Source: Pelobacter sp. (GTDB lineage Bacteria > Desulfobacterota > Desulfuromonadia > Geobacterales > Pseudopelobacteraceae). Taken from it: a stretch of 64,000 nucleotides of DNA. A model generated the notes under the pieces. That model was given only the letters and a program-made list of their open reading frames with translations. It ran no database searches and was not told the DNA's origin. Of this stretch, positions 52,176 through 60,282 are shown one piece after another (position 1 is the first letter of the stretch; each line of letters begins with the position of its first letter). The stretch lies in contig JAVBXN010000021.1 of the NCBI GenBank assembly GCA_030824515.1, positions 124,001 to 188,000 of the forward strand, in the 5' to 3' direction. The position numbers and the translations under genes are program-made.

Positions 52176-52658
52176 ATGACAAACCTGATTTCCGCCGAAG
52201 GGCTTAAGAAACTGTGTGACGAATACGACCAGCTCTGGAAGGTGGAGCGCCCCAAGGTAGTCCAGGGGGTATCGGACGCCGCGGCCGAGGGGGACCGTTC
52301 CGAAAACGCCGAGTATATCTACGGGAAGAAACGGCTGCGGGAGATCGACCGCAAGCTCAAACACCTCGGTTCGCGCCTGAAGGTGCTGAAAGTGGCGGTC
52401 CCGCCGGCAAATCCGACCATGGCTTCCTTCGGCTGCTGGGTCACCTATGAAGAGGAGAACGGGGAGGAACGCTGCTATCAGCTGGTCGGGCCGGATGAGA
52501 TCGATGTCAGCATCGGCCGGATCAGCATCGACTCTCCGGTCGGACAGGCGCTGCTGCACAAGCGGCTGGACGATGAGGTGACCGTTCGCAAGCCTGGCGG
52601 AGAGAGTGTGGTTTACATCACCGGCATCAGCGCGGTAAGGCCTGCATCACGGCAATGA
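52176..52658 (+). CDS. greB: GreB-type transcription elongation factor
   Basis: The 160-residue protein has the N-terminal coiled coil whose acidic tip motif (SDAAAEGDRSENAEY) inserts into RNA polymerase. The C-terminal FKBP-like domain (CYQLVGPDEIDVSIGRISIDSPVGQALLHKR) is also present. It stimulates cleavage of backtracked RNA. The size and the AAAEGDRSENA motif favour GreB over GreA. Confidence 0.92.
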   Translation: MTNLISAEGLKKLCDEYDQLWKVERPKVVQGVSDAAAEGDRSENAEYIYGKKRLREIDRKLKHLGSRLKVLKVAVPPANPTMASFGCWVTYEEENGEERCYQLVGPDEIDVSIGRISIDSPVGQALLHKRLDDEVTVRKPGGESVVYITGISAVRPASRQ

Positions 52659-52786
52659 TTGCGCTTCCGCTGATCCGTTGACAGGGCGGTTTTGATAATG
52701 TAGACAGTAGCGGGATATGCGCCGAAACGAATGCTTCACTTGAAGAAGGATGATTGCCTTGCAATGCCGATTCCAGGAGGTCCGAG

Positions 52787-53791
52787 ATGAGAGTTCTGTT
52801 GCTTGCGCTGTGCCTGGCGATAACCGCCGGCTGTGCCAAACCTTCGATAATGGTCATGAAAAAAGAACCGGGCAACTCGACCGAGGCGGCCAGACTGAGA
52901 AAGGTGGCGGTTGTTCCGTTTTCGGGCAGGGATGGCGACAAATTCACCACCGAGCTGGAAACCCTGATCGCCGGCATCAGGATCGATGACCGGCAGTTCT
53001 TCGAGATCGTCAACCGCAGCAGGCTGAACGCGGTGATTGACGAGCAGAAACTCTCGATGAGCGGCGCCGTCTCGCCGGAGACGGTGGTAAGCATCGGCAG
53101 GCTGGTGGGAGCCAAGGGGATCTATACCGGCGACGTGATCGAGTCCAACATCAACACCACCCACTACCGCGCCGAACGGACCAAATGCGTCAAGAGCGGT
53201 AACTCGGACTGCGGCAAGACCAGGACCTATACCGTCGGTTGCACCAAAAAGGATACCGTGGTCAAGATCAACCCAAAACTGATCGATGTCGAAACCGGCC
53301 GTATCGTCTATTCGGAATCGTACCAGGGCAGCGAAACCTCCTCCAAGTGCGAAGACAGCAAATCCTCGCTGGCCGGCGATGCCGACATGAAGAACGCCGC
53401 CCGCGGGAAGATCCTGCAGTCGATCCGCCGCGACATCGCGCCGCACAACATTCCGGTCAAGATCAGGCTGTCCGACCGCACCGACGGGATCGAGGACAAG
53501 AAGCTGGTTGAGCGCTTCGAGGGAGCCCTGGATTTCGCAGCCGGCAACCGCATCGACAGGGCCTGCGAAATCTGGGGTGAGCTGGCGGCAGCAGGGGGTG
53601 ATTCGGTCGGGCTTCAGCATAACCTGGGCGTATGCGCCGAGATCGATGGCAGGCTTGATGAAGCGCTCACCTGCCTGGTAAAGGCCGACCGGCTGACCAC
53701 ATCGCCGGACGAACTGGTATCGGAATCACTGAAACGGATAAAAGCCGATATCGCCCGTCAGAAAAAGCTGAAAGCACAAAACGTCGATTGA
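52787..53791 (+). CDS. CsgG-like lipoprotein
   Basis: The 334-residue protein starts at ATG 52787, behind AGGAGG, with a lipoprotein signal (LCLAITAGC, lipidated Cys at about 16). A CsgG/FlgO-like domain (KVAVVPFSGRDGD, FFEIVNRSRLNAVIDEQKLSMSG, VGAKGIYTGDVI) and a C-terminal TPR-like segment (GLQHNLGVCAEIDGRLDEALTCLVKAD) follow. A cysteine-rich insertion (TKCVKSGNSDCGKTR, VGCTKKD) interrupts the CsgG fold. It is probably outer-membrane associated and of unknown role. Confidence 0.82.
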   Translation: MRVLLLALCLAITAGCAKPSIMVMKKEPGNSTEAARLRKVAVVPFSGRDGDKFTTELETLIAGIRIDDRQFFEIVNRSRLNAVIDEQKLSMSGAVSPETVVSIGRLVGAKGIYTGDVIESNINTTHYRAERTKCVKSGNSDCGKTRTYTVGCTKKDTVVKINPKLIDVETGRIVYSESYQGSETSSKCEDSKSSLAGDADMKNAARGKILQSIRRDIAPHNIPVKIRLSDRTDGIEDKKLVERFEGALDFAAGNRIDRACEIWGELAAAGGDSVGLQHNLGVCAEIDGRLDEALTCLVKADRLTTSPDELVSESLKRIKADIARQKKLKAQNVD

Positions 53792-53826
53792 TGCGGCGAA
53801 AGGCCGGTCTTTGGCCAGCCGCCTCA

Positions 53827-55098
53827 TCAGACACCCTGAACGGAGCGCAACACCTGCAACATCCCGGTCAGATCCTCCGGGCATTGGTAACCGGCCCGCG
53901 CAAGCAGCGGCGGCACGCCCTCTTCCGGTGATAGGCGCGGATAGCCCTGATCACTCAGCACATGAATCAGCCGCATCGTGCGGAAGGCGTCGAACCAGCC
54001 GTGAAATGCGGCCGACAGCCGGGCCGGATCCCGGTTCTGCTTCAGCAGACCATCCCAGGAGCCCCCGAATCCGGCCTGTTCCAGAAACTCCCGCAAAACC
54101 GGCGCGATCCTTCCGGCCCGCGCCAACAGGTCGCTCCCACCCGAATCCAGGCTGCCGGCCACACACTCCAGCCATTCCCCAAGTATCGCGAAGACCTGCG
54201 GCCGGTAGAACATCAGCCGCTGCTCCCCCTCGGCCAACATATCGCCGACCGAACGTCCGGTCCCGAAGGGCACCCGCTGCGATGAGCGGGGCGAAGGGTG
54301 GACGATCGTACCCGTCAGCGGCGCGACCCCCGACGTCTTGTGAACCTGCTGCAGAAAATAGAAATCCTCTCCCGCCAGGCGGCGGTTCATACCACCTGCA
54401 GCAACATAGGCCGATGCCCGGCAGGCCATGGCGCTCCCCACGGTGTGGAAGGCGTAGGGTGAAGCGGCCAACTCCAGTCCCAGCACATAGCTACGCAGAA
54501 ACAGTTCATAACGCTCGATGGCCCGCTGCCCCGGCGGATCGGCGGCCTGCCGGTGCCGATAGGGGATGCTGGCGCCGCCAGGTGACGAACCGGAGAAATG
54601 GGCCAGGATCGCCGGCAGATAATCGGGCTGCACCAGCGTGTCGGCATCCAGACAGACCTGCAGCGGATCGCCACCGCAATAATCCAGCCGCAAAAGAGCC
54701 AGGTCCAGGCCGATCTTGCGCGCCAGACCGACACCCTGCCGGGCAGGCAGTTCGTGCCCGGGCGAGCTGGCATCAACCCAGCAGAGATGCTCCAGGCGGT
54801 ATTGTTGTTTCCATTCCGGCAACATCGCCAGCGTGGCCAGATTGTCGTTCCGCTCACCATCGCCGGCATCGACGCGCTGGTTGACCACCACCAGCACCAT
54901 GAATCGATCCAGCAGATCAGCAGGATTATGCGAGAGGGATTCCAGCGTCAGCCGGAGATTGGCGCTTTCGGCCAGAGAAGGGATCACCACCGCTCCGGCG
55001 AAGAGTTGCTGCGGTGGCGGGCATATCCGCCAGGGGATTGAGACGGCCCGTTTGGCCAGGTAGGCGGCGATGTTGGGTGGAAATGACGGTTCAGGCAC
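53827..55098 (-). CDS. Family 2-like glycosyltransferase
   Basis: The 423-residue soluble protein has a GT-A fold. Evidence includes AGAVVIPSLAESANLRLTLESL, the DxD-type site in QVCLDADTLVQPDYLP, and GGMNRRLAGEDFYFLQQVHK, an ED acceptor-site motif. The start is probably GTG 55098, 12 bp after ubiX. It is the last gene of the quinone-cluster operon, though a direct role in quinone synthesis is unlikely. The sugar and acceptor are unknown. Confidence 0.78.
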   Translation of the reverse strand: MPEPSFPPNIAAYLAKRAVSIPWRICPPPQQLFAGAVVIPSLAESANLRLTLESLSHNPADLLDRFMVLVVVNQRVDAGDGERNDNLATLAMLPEWKQQYRLEHLCWVDASSPGHELPARQGVGLARKIGLDLALLRLDYCGGDPLQVCLDADTLVQPDYLPAILAHFSGSSPGGASIPYRHRQAADPPGQRAIERYELFLRSYVLGLELAASPYAFHTVGSAMACRASAYVAAGGMNRRLAGEDFYFLQQVHKTSGVAPLTGTIVHPSPRSSQRVPFGTGRSVGDMLAEGEQRLMFYRPQVFAILGEWLECVAGSLDSGGSDLLARAGRIAPVLREFLEQAGFGGSWDGLLKQNRDPARLSAAFHGWFDAFRTMRLIHVLSDQGYPRLSPEEGVPPLLARAGYQCPEDLTGMLQVLRSVQGV

Positions 55099-55110
55099 TG
55101 GCAGGATGAT

Positions 55111-55716
55111 TCACTGGTTGCCCCAGCGTTTGTAAAGGTCATTGGCGATGCCCAGCTGGTCCAGCAGCTTGCCGACAACGAAATCGACCATCTCCAGCAC
55201 CGAATCGGGCCGGGTGTAAAAACCTGGCATGGCCGGCACGATACGCGCCCCGCAGCGGGACAGTTTCAGCATGTTCTCCAGATGGATCTCGGAAAGCGGC
55301 GTTTCGCGGGGGACCAGCAGCAACGGACGGCGTTCCTTGAGCATCACGTCGGCGCTGCGCTCGATCAGGTTGCCGGAGACACCGCAGGCGATACGGGCCA
55401 GGGTGCCCATGCTGCAGGGGCAGACCACCATTGCGTCCGGTGCCGAGGAACCGCTGGCGGCGCTGCGGAACAGGTCATCGGGATGGGCCAGTTCAATGCC
55501 GGATTCCACCTCCAGATGTTGATAGAGCCTGTCTAACGCCTTGTCCAGATCACCGGACAGATCCAGGCCGGTCTCCTCCCGGCAGACCGCGGTGCCGCTG
55601 CAACTGGCGCTGAAGGTCACCCGGTACCCGGCCAGACAGAGCTGCTCCACCAGCCGCAGTCCGTAGACCGAGCCGGAGGCACCGGTCAGCGCGACGAAGA
55701 TGTTACCGTTATCCAT
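55111..55716 (-). CDS. ubiX: UbiX flavin prenyltransferase
   Basis: The 201-residue enzyme has the UbiX start FVALTGASGSVYGLRLVEQL, the loop PDAMVVCPCSMGTLARIA with the conserved Ser, and the C-terminal LLVPRETPLSEIHLENM. It makes prenylated FMN, the cofactor of the UbiD decarboxylase encoded in the same operon. In this phylum the pair may instead serve the futalosine menaquinone route (as MqnM). The ubiA stop lies 3 bp before its start. Confidence 0.94.
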   Translation of the reverse strand: MDNGNIFVALTGASGSVYGLRLVEQLCLAGYRVTFSASCSGTAVCREETGLDLSGDLDKALDRLYQHLEVESGIELAHPDDLFRSAASGSSAPDAMVVCPCSMGTLARIACGVSGNLIERSADVMLKERRPLLLVPRETPLSEIHLENMLKLSRCGARIVPAMPGFYTRPDSVLEMVDFVVGKLLDQLGIANDLYKRWGNQ

Positions 55717-55719
55717 GGC

Positions 55720-56589
55720 TTACCTCGTCAGAATATCGGCGCCCGTGAACAGCAGGATCGCAACGCTGATATATCCGTTCATGTTGAAAAATGCCGCATC
55801 CAGCTTGTCCAGGTTGCCGTCCCTGAGCAGCCAGTGCTCATAGGACAGCATGCCGGCCACCACCAGGATGCCGAGCATGAAGATACTCCCCAGGTCCATG
55901 ATCAGGAAAAGCCAGATCAAGAGCGCCATCATCACCAGATGGAAGATCCGGGCCGTCCGGAGCGATCCGTTGACTCCCAGCAGCACCGGTATCGAGTGCA
56001 GTCCGGCAGCCTTGTCGAACTCCCGGTCCTGCAATGCGTAGAGGATGTCGAAACCGGCTACCCAGAAGAGCACCACCGCGCCCAGCAGCAGGGCCGGCGC
56101 TTCGATCTGCCCGCGCACGGCAACCCAGGCGCCGATCGGCGCCGCCGCCAGGCAGATTCCCAGCACCACGTGCGCCAGCGAGGTGAAGCGCTTGCAATAT
56201 GAGTAGAGCACCAGGAAAAACAGCGCGATCGGCGACAGCTTCAGGCAGAGCGGATTGAGCATGGCTGCCGAAAACAGCATCAGAGCCGTGGATATCACGA
56301 TAAAAAACAGTGTCAGGCCGCCGCTGATCAGACCGGCCGGAATGGCCCGCCCGGCGGTGCGCGGGTTGCGGGCGTCGATCTCGGCGTCGATCAGGCGGTT
56401 CAGCGACATGGCCGCAGTACGGGCGCCCACCATCGCCAGCATGATCCAAAGCATCTGCCGGCCTCCGGGAAGACCTCCCGCTGCCAGCAGAGCCCCGGTC
56501 AATGCGAACGGAAGCGCAAAAACCGTGTGCGAGAATTTGATCATATCAAGAAAAATGCGTATTTTCGGAAGACTACCGGCGACCGTCAT
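55720..56589 (-). CDS. ubiA: UbiA-family prenyltransferase (UbiA/MqnP)
   Basis: The 289-residue protein has about eight membrane helices and both Asp-rich prenyl-diphosphate motifs (NRLIDAEIDARNPRT and ALQDREFDKAAG). It attaches a polyprenyl chain to an aromatic acid. The close homologue MqnP prenylates the futalosine-pathway intermediate, which would fit a menaquinone-using anaerobe. It shares an operon with ubiD and ubiX. Confidence 0.93.
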   Translation of the reverse strand: MTVAGSLPKIRIFLDMIKFSHTVFALPFALTGALLAAGGLPGGRQMLWIMLAMVGARTAAMSLNRLIDAEIDARNPRTAGRAIPAGLISGGLTLFFIVISTALMLFSAAMLNPLCLKLSPIALFFLVLYSYCKRFTSLAHVVLGICLAAAPIGAWVAVRGQIEAPALLLGAVVLFWVAGFDILYALQDREFDKAAGLHSIPVLLGVNGSLRTARIFHLVMMALLIWLFLIMDLGSIFMLGILVVAGMLSYEHWLLRDGNLDKLDAAFFNMNGYISVAILLFTGADILTR

Positions 56590-56610
56590 TTCCTGCTCCT
56601 GTTTGATTTA

Positions 56611-57120
56611 TTACTGCTGAAAAAGAACCCTGATCAGCGCTTCTACCCGGGCCAGTTCATTGTCGATCCTGGAAAGATCAAACATCCCCGGATAATATTC
56701 ATATGGATAATGCTTGTAAAGCGTGCCGACCCGGCCGTCCTGGTTGTACGCATACGACGTGCGCATTTCAAAGTTATGTGGAACGATCTGAATCACGGTC
56801 TTTCCCGGTCGCGCCAGGAATTCAATCCGCAATTGCGTATAGTACTTGCGACCGCCGGCCGGCATGCCAAAGCCGGTGTCGGTATAAAAATGATGGGGGG
56901 CGCTTATCAGCACTGAACCGGAGCTGTCAACCTCCAGAATTCGGCTCTTCCACTCGTCTTCAATAAGCTGGCGGACGCGGCGCATCGCATCAGCCTGACC
57001 GGCCTTGACCTCAACCACACGCGACTTGATCGGCACCGCTTCGGCGCGCATATGGTAACAGGCCGACAGCTGAAACAACAGCAATAGCATGATAAGCAGA
57101 AAGAAACTACGCAAGGCCAT
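56611..57120 (-). CDS. Lipoprotein of unknown function in the ubi operon
   Basis: The 169-residue protein starts MALRSFFLLIMLLLLFQLSAC, a lipoprotein signal with lipobox LSAC. A small alpha/beta domain (ILEVDSSGSVLISAPHH, YYTQLRIEFLARPGKTVIQIVPHNFEMRTSYAYNQ) follows. The start at 57120 overlaps ubiD by 14 nt. No family recognised. An envelope role is likely. Confidence 0.7.
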   Translation of the reverse strand: MALRSFFLLIMLLLLFQLSACYHMRAEAVPIKSRVVEVKAGQADAMRRVRQLIEDEWKSRILEVDSSGSVLISAPHHFYTDTGFGMPAGGRKYYTQLRIEFLARPGKTVIQIVPHNFEMRTSYAYNQDGRVGTLYKHYPYEYYPGMFDLSRIDNELARVEALIRVLFQQ

Positions 57121-58507
57121 ACTCCCGCCAACGCCTCCCAACCAGTCTTGCAATATCCTCATCCATATTTGCCCGGTTCTGCGGCGACCGGCAACCGGTG
57201 GCATCCAGTGCCGTTCGGCCGGTGGCGGCATCATGAATCAAGTCGTGCCGGTACTCCAGCAGGTTGATGCATTGCCAGGCGGCCCGCTGAAGACCCGCCG
57301 GCCCGCAAGCGGCATCGACAAAAACCAGCATCCGCGCGGCGGCAAACCAGGGCAGAAGCCACAGTTTTTCAGCCATCTCCCGTACCATGTCGGGACGCGG
57401 GTTTTCAAGGGAAATTATGGCGCTCTGGTGGAAGACCCATTCAAACGGGAAGTGGATATCGGCCAGCTCCGGCAGAATTTTCTGCAAAAATGCCAGCTGC
57501 AGGCGTTCCCAGGCAACGGCCATCCAGCAGTCCTCCATCGGCGGTGGACCGACCACCGTGGCCGGAACGATCGCGTTCGGGCGGTGACGGATCGCGGTAA
57601 CCCGCATCAGCGCGGCCGAAGAGGCGGGAGAATAGCAACCGGTATGGTTGCCGAAAGGCCCCTCCGTAACCGTGTCGCCCGCTTCAACGTAGCCTTCGAT
57701 CACGACCTCAGCGCCGGTCGGAACCCGTAACGGAACCGTGCCGCAAGTTGCTGTCCGTAGCGGCTCCCTGCGCAAAAACCCGGCAAAAGCGGTTTCATCC
57801 AGATTCCCCGGAAGCGGCAACATGGCGCTGAAAAGCATGGCCGGATCGCCCCCCAACACAATCGCCACCGGCATCTTTTCACCACGGCTACGGAACTCTG
57901 CTGCCTGGCGGGCGGCGCCGCTACCGGTTTTCCACTGGATAGCCACTTCGCGGGGGCCACGGATCTGGACGCGATACAGGCCGCAATTGGGGTTATTGCC
58001 ATCCGGGGAGGTGGTGAAGACCTGCGGCAGCGTGATGTAGCGCTGATGGCCACAGGCCGATCCGTCCTCCGGCCAGCTCTGCAGGAAAGGGAACAGGGTC
58101 AGGTCAGGTTGGTTGGCTGTGACCAGTTCCTGGTCCGCTTCCGTAGCGTCAACGGCGGCAAAGCGGCTGAATTCCGGCAGCCCGGCAAGCTGCCGGTCGA
58201 GGTTGTGGAAGTCGATTTCCGGTATCCTGTCCAAAAGTTCACGCAGCCGGACGCGCAAGCGGTCGGGGTGATCGATTCCCAACGCCAGGCAGATCCGCTT
58301 CAGAGAACCGAACAGGTTGGTGGCGACCGCAAAGCGGCTGCCGGCCGGCTGTTCGAACAGCAGCGCCCGGCCGCCTCCCGGCTGCTTGCAGACCCGGTCG
58401 GTGATCGCGGCGATTTCCAATAGCGGGTCAACCGGCGCCGAGATGCAGGCCAGTTGGTCGTGCCGTTCCAGCAGGGAGATATAGTTTTGCAGGTTTTCAA
58501 TCGGCAT
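57107..58507 (-). CDS. ubiD: UbiD-family prenyl-FMN-dependent decarboxylase
   Basis: The 466-residue enzyme has the UbiD conserved region around AGDTVTEGPFGNHTGCYSP, containing the catalytic Glu, and the N-terminal segment LLFEQPAGSRFAVATNLFGSLKR. It decarboxylates an aromatic acid in quinone synthesis, using the cofactor from UbiX. In futalosine-pathway organisms the equivalent is MqnL. It is the first gene of a five-gene minus-strand operon. Confidence 0.92.
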   Translation of the reverse strand: MPIENLQNYISLLERHDQLACISAPVDPLLEIAAITDRVCKQPGGGRALLFEQPAGSRFAVATNLFGSLKRICLALGIDHPDRLRVRLRELLDRIPEIDFHNLDRQLAGLPEFSRFAAVDATEADQELVTANQPDLTLFPFLQSWPEDGSACGHQRYITLPQVFTTSPDGNNPNCGLYRVQIRGPREVAIQWKTGSGAARQAAEFRSRGEKMPVAIVLGGDPAMLFSAMLPLPGNLDETAFAGFLRREPLRTATCGTVPLRVPTGAEVVIEGYVEAGDTVTEGPFGNHTGCYSPASSAALMRVTAIRHRPNAIVPATVVGPPPMEDCWMAVAWERLQLAFLQKILPELADIHFPFEWVFHQSAIISLENPRPDMVREMAEKLWLLPWFAAARMLVFVDAACGPAGLQRAAWQCINLLEYRHDLIHDAATGRTALDATGCRSPQNRANMDEDIARLVGRRWREYGLA

Positions 58508-58828
58508 GGTTTTACCTGTATCCAGAGGTCACATTTTTGTAATCGGGCAGGCAATGCATGAGCGGGTGGAGTTGCCGCGCCGGGCGCGAAACGTCACGGA
58601 CACACGTGAGAACAGTTCCAGCACACGTTCAAGCCGCACTTTGACGTCGCGGAAGGATACAAAGCATGGCTGGAATGTAACATGAATGAAAATGGGGGTG
58701 CAATGCAGATTTGAAACGGCAGGGTTACCTGCAGACAGTTAGTACATCAGAGTGTCGGAATATTTAACAATCAAAACATCCGCTCGCAATTACATCCGTA
58801 ACACCCTTTAATTATTCTCAAAAATAAT
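58508..58828. other. Intergenic region upstream of PEP-CTERM gene 2
   Basis: No coding frame or recognised repeat is visible in this 321-bp stretch. It must hold the promoter of the ubiD operon (minus strand) and any activator site of the sigma-54 promoter at its right end. The inverted pair GACAG (58734-58738) / TGTC (58753-58756) lies 75-95 bp before that promoter. Confidence 0.5.
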
Positions 58829-58844
58829 TGGCACTATAAATGCT
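58829..58844 (+). promoter_or_regulatory. Sigma-54 promoter of PEP-CTERM gene 2
   Basis: TGGCAC-TATAA-ATGCT has the exact GG-N10-GC spacing and differs from consensus by one base (TTGC to ATGC). It lies 59 bp before the start codon at 58903, and an ATG at 58840 falls within the -12 element, excluding it as the start. Confidence 0.8.
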
Positions 58845-58902
58845 GGCTAATACTGGCAATCGTTTGACAGATTCAGCCAATTCGAATACGGGAGACTTTC
58901 CA

Positions 58903-59526
58903 ATGAAATCAGGATCCTTCATTTGCATGCTGACAGGACTGTTATTGATGGGCCTCATCGGAACCGCGCAGGCCACCATAATTTTCAGTGATAATTTTAA
59001 TACTGAAAATGGAGGAGCCGGCACATTAAACTACAACGGCTTCACCAACTGGGTCGTTACCGATGGAACGGTTGATCTGATCGGAAACGGATTCTACGAC
59101 TTTTTGCCCGGAAACGGTCTCTATGTTGATATGGATGGTTCAAGCAGCAATGCGGGCATCATGACCCACAACTTCGCACTTGCGGCAGGTACTTATACCC
59201 TGAGTTACAATCTGGCCGGCAACCACCGCAACAGCTCCTCCGAACTGGTTGGCGTGAATGTAGGCCTGGGAAGTCTTGTCAACGTCACCCATGCACTCAA
59301 CCAGAATGACCCGTTCACAACTTTTACCCAGAGTTTTTCGGTCAACTCGCTGACATTGGCAAGCCTGAGCTTCGTCGGTTTTGGTGGTGACAACATCAGC
59401 ATGCTTCTGGACAACATCGTGCTTGAACATGTAAATCCTGTTCCCGAACCCGGCACCATGATGCTGCTGGGCTTTGGCATGGCCGGCCTGGCCATCTACG
59501 GCAAGCGCCGCATGAACAAACAATAA
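58903..59526 (+). CDS. PEP-CTERM sorting-domain protein
   Basis: The 207-residue secreted protein has a signal peptide (about 1-24, GLIGTAQATI). A roughly 155-residue beta-sandwich-like body (IIFSDNFNTENGG, GSSSNAGIMTHNFALAAGTYTL) follows. The C-terminal signal VPEPGTMMLLGFGMAGLAIYG has a basic end (KRRMNKQ). It starts at ATG 58903 behind GGGAG. Like the protein at 47031 it has a sigma-54 promoter, so both probably belong to one regulon linked to exopolysaccharide. Confidence 0.9.
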   Translation: MKSGSFICMLTGLLLMGLIGTAQATIIFSDNFNTENGGAGTLNYNGFTNWVVTDGTVDLIGNGFYDFLPGNGLYVDMDGSSSNAGIMTHNFALAAGTYTLSYNLAGNHRNSSSELVGVNVGLGSLVNVTHALNQNDPFTTFTQSFSVNSLTLASLSFVGFGGDNISMLLDNIVLEHVNPVPEPGTMMLLGFGMAGLAIYGKRRMNKQ

Positions 59527-59555
59527 CTGAGCACGATACGTCCAATGCAGGAGGG

Positions 59556-59583
59556 AAGGCGTTGCTTCGGCAACGCCTTTTTT
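59556..59583 (+). terminator. UUCG-loop terminator of PEP-CTERM gene 2
   Basis: AAGGCGTTGC-TTCG-GCAACGCCTT followed by Ts is a perfect 10-bp stem with a stable tetraloop, about 30 bp after the stop codon. Confidence 0.92.
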
Positions 59584-59604
59584 GTTCTGTCGACAAACTT
59601 TACA

Positions 59605-59856
59605 CTGAACATGGTTTATTAACCCGGCACACTCGGCAACCACCATTGGCAGCCAAAGAATATGCAATAACAACCTGTGTATATCGACCGGTTTCACCCG
59701 ATATGCCGCCCTCAGTACCAACTCCAGCTCAAGCAGCACTGATTTGGGCATATAGACAGCTTCAGAGCGTTCTAAAAGTTTCATGGCACGACGAGCCTGA
59801 AGTTAATCATCGTTGATCAAGTAGCATACCCAGACATTGGTTTCAAAAGTAACCAT
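59605..59856 (-). pseudogene. Degraded VapC-like PIN-domain toxin
   Basis: A frame starts MVTFETNVWVCYLINDD at 59856 and meets an in-frame TAA at 59805-59803. It continues in the same frame as LQARRAMKLLERSEAVYMPKS, LLELELVLRAAY, LLLHILWLPMVVAECAG and LINHVQ, an obvious PIN-domain sequence. The homology stops near 59605, just before the terminator of the PEP-CTERM gene, so the C-terminal third is missing. The first catalytic Asp also appears changed to Glu. Confidence 0.75.
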
Positions 59857-59861
59857 CGTTG

Positions 59862-59942
59862 TCACTCCTTGCGCCAGGCGCGTGCCACTTCCTCGTCAAT
59901 CGCCGACCGCATCTCTTCCAGGGTTTTGGTAGCTCCTTTATA
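59862..59942 (-). pseudogene. Remnant of the cognate antitoxin gene
   Basis: In frame before a TGA at 59864-59862, the sequence YKGATKTLEEMRSAIDEEVARAWRKE looks like the C-terminal tail of a VapB-type antitoxin, ending 5 bp before the toxin start. Upstream sequence in this frame is not recognisable. Confidence 0.5.
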
Positions 59943-60282
59943 GCCGACACACCCCACATACGATATTGTGCCATTGAACTTACTCCTATCAAAATAGGTC
60001 GGTTCATTGCTTATACACCTGTCTCAATAATCGGCGCCACTTCAACCAAAGCAAGTGAGAGGAGCGTCAAATCCACGGCAGCTAAGCTAATTATTCGATT
60101 TTTGAAGAGCATATTTTTCCGTTGACAGGTGGACTATAGAATGTCCCACCAGAGCCCGCTCTGGATAAAGCGTCTAACTATTAAAATGGAATTAGACTTT
60201 GCGTCTAAATAAAAAAGTATCTGAATATCAGCCTGTTAACTATTCAATGTCGTGTTAGCAACGGTGACGTCTAAATTAACGT
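59943..60282. other. AT-rich gene-free interval with CGTCTA repeats
   Basis: No gene was found. CGTCTA occurs four times (60171-60176, 60202-60207, 60268-60273 and 60280-60285), one copy within the hairpin TTAGAC-tttgc-GTCTAA (60192-60208). It lies downstream of the AlbA_2 gene and next to the toxin remnant, so it is probably debris at the edge of an acquired segment. Confidence 0.4.

Noticed and set aside
58840-58902. Upstream ATG as start of the second PEP-CTERM protein
   Set aside because: It overlaps the -12 element of the sigma-54 promoter, so it would not be transcribed, and the signal peptide begins at 58903.
59140-59784. Minus-strand open frame of 214 codons reading into the PEP-CTERM gene
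   Set aside because: Only its first 60 codons resemble a protein (the PIN toxin remnant); the rest is antisense to the PEP-CTERM gene and its terminator.
59859-60125. Plus-strand open frame of 88 codons
   Set aside because: It is antisense to the antitoxin remnant, starts without a ribosome site and has no recognisable domain.
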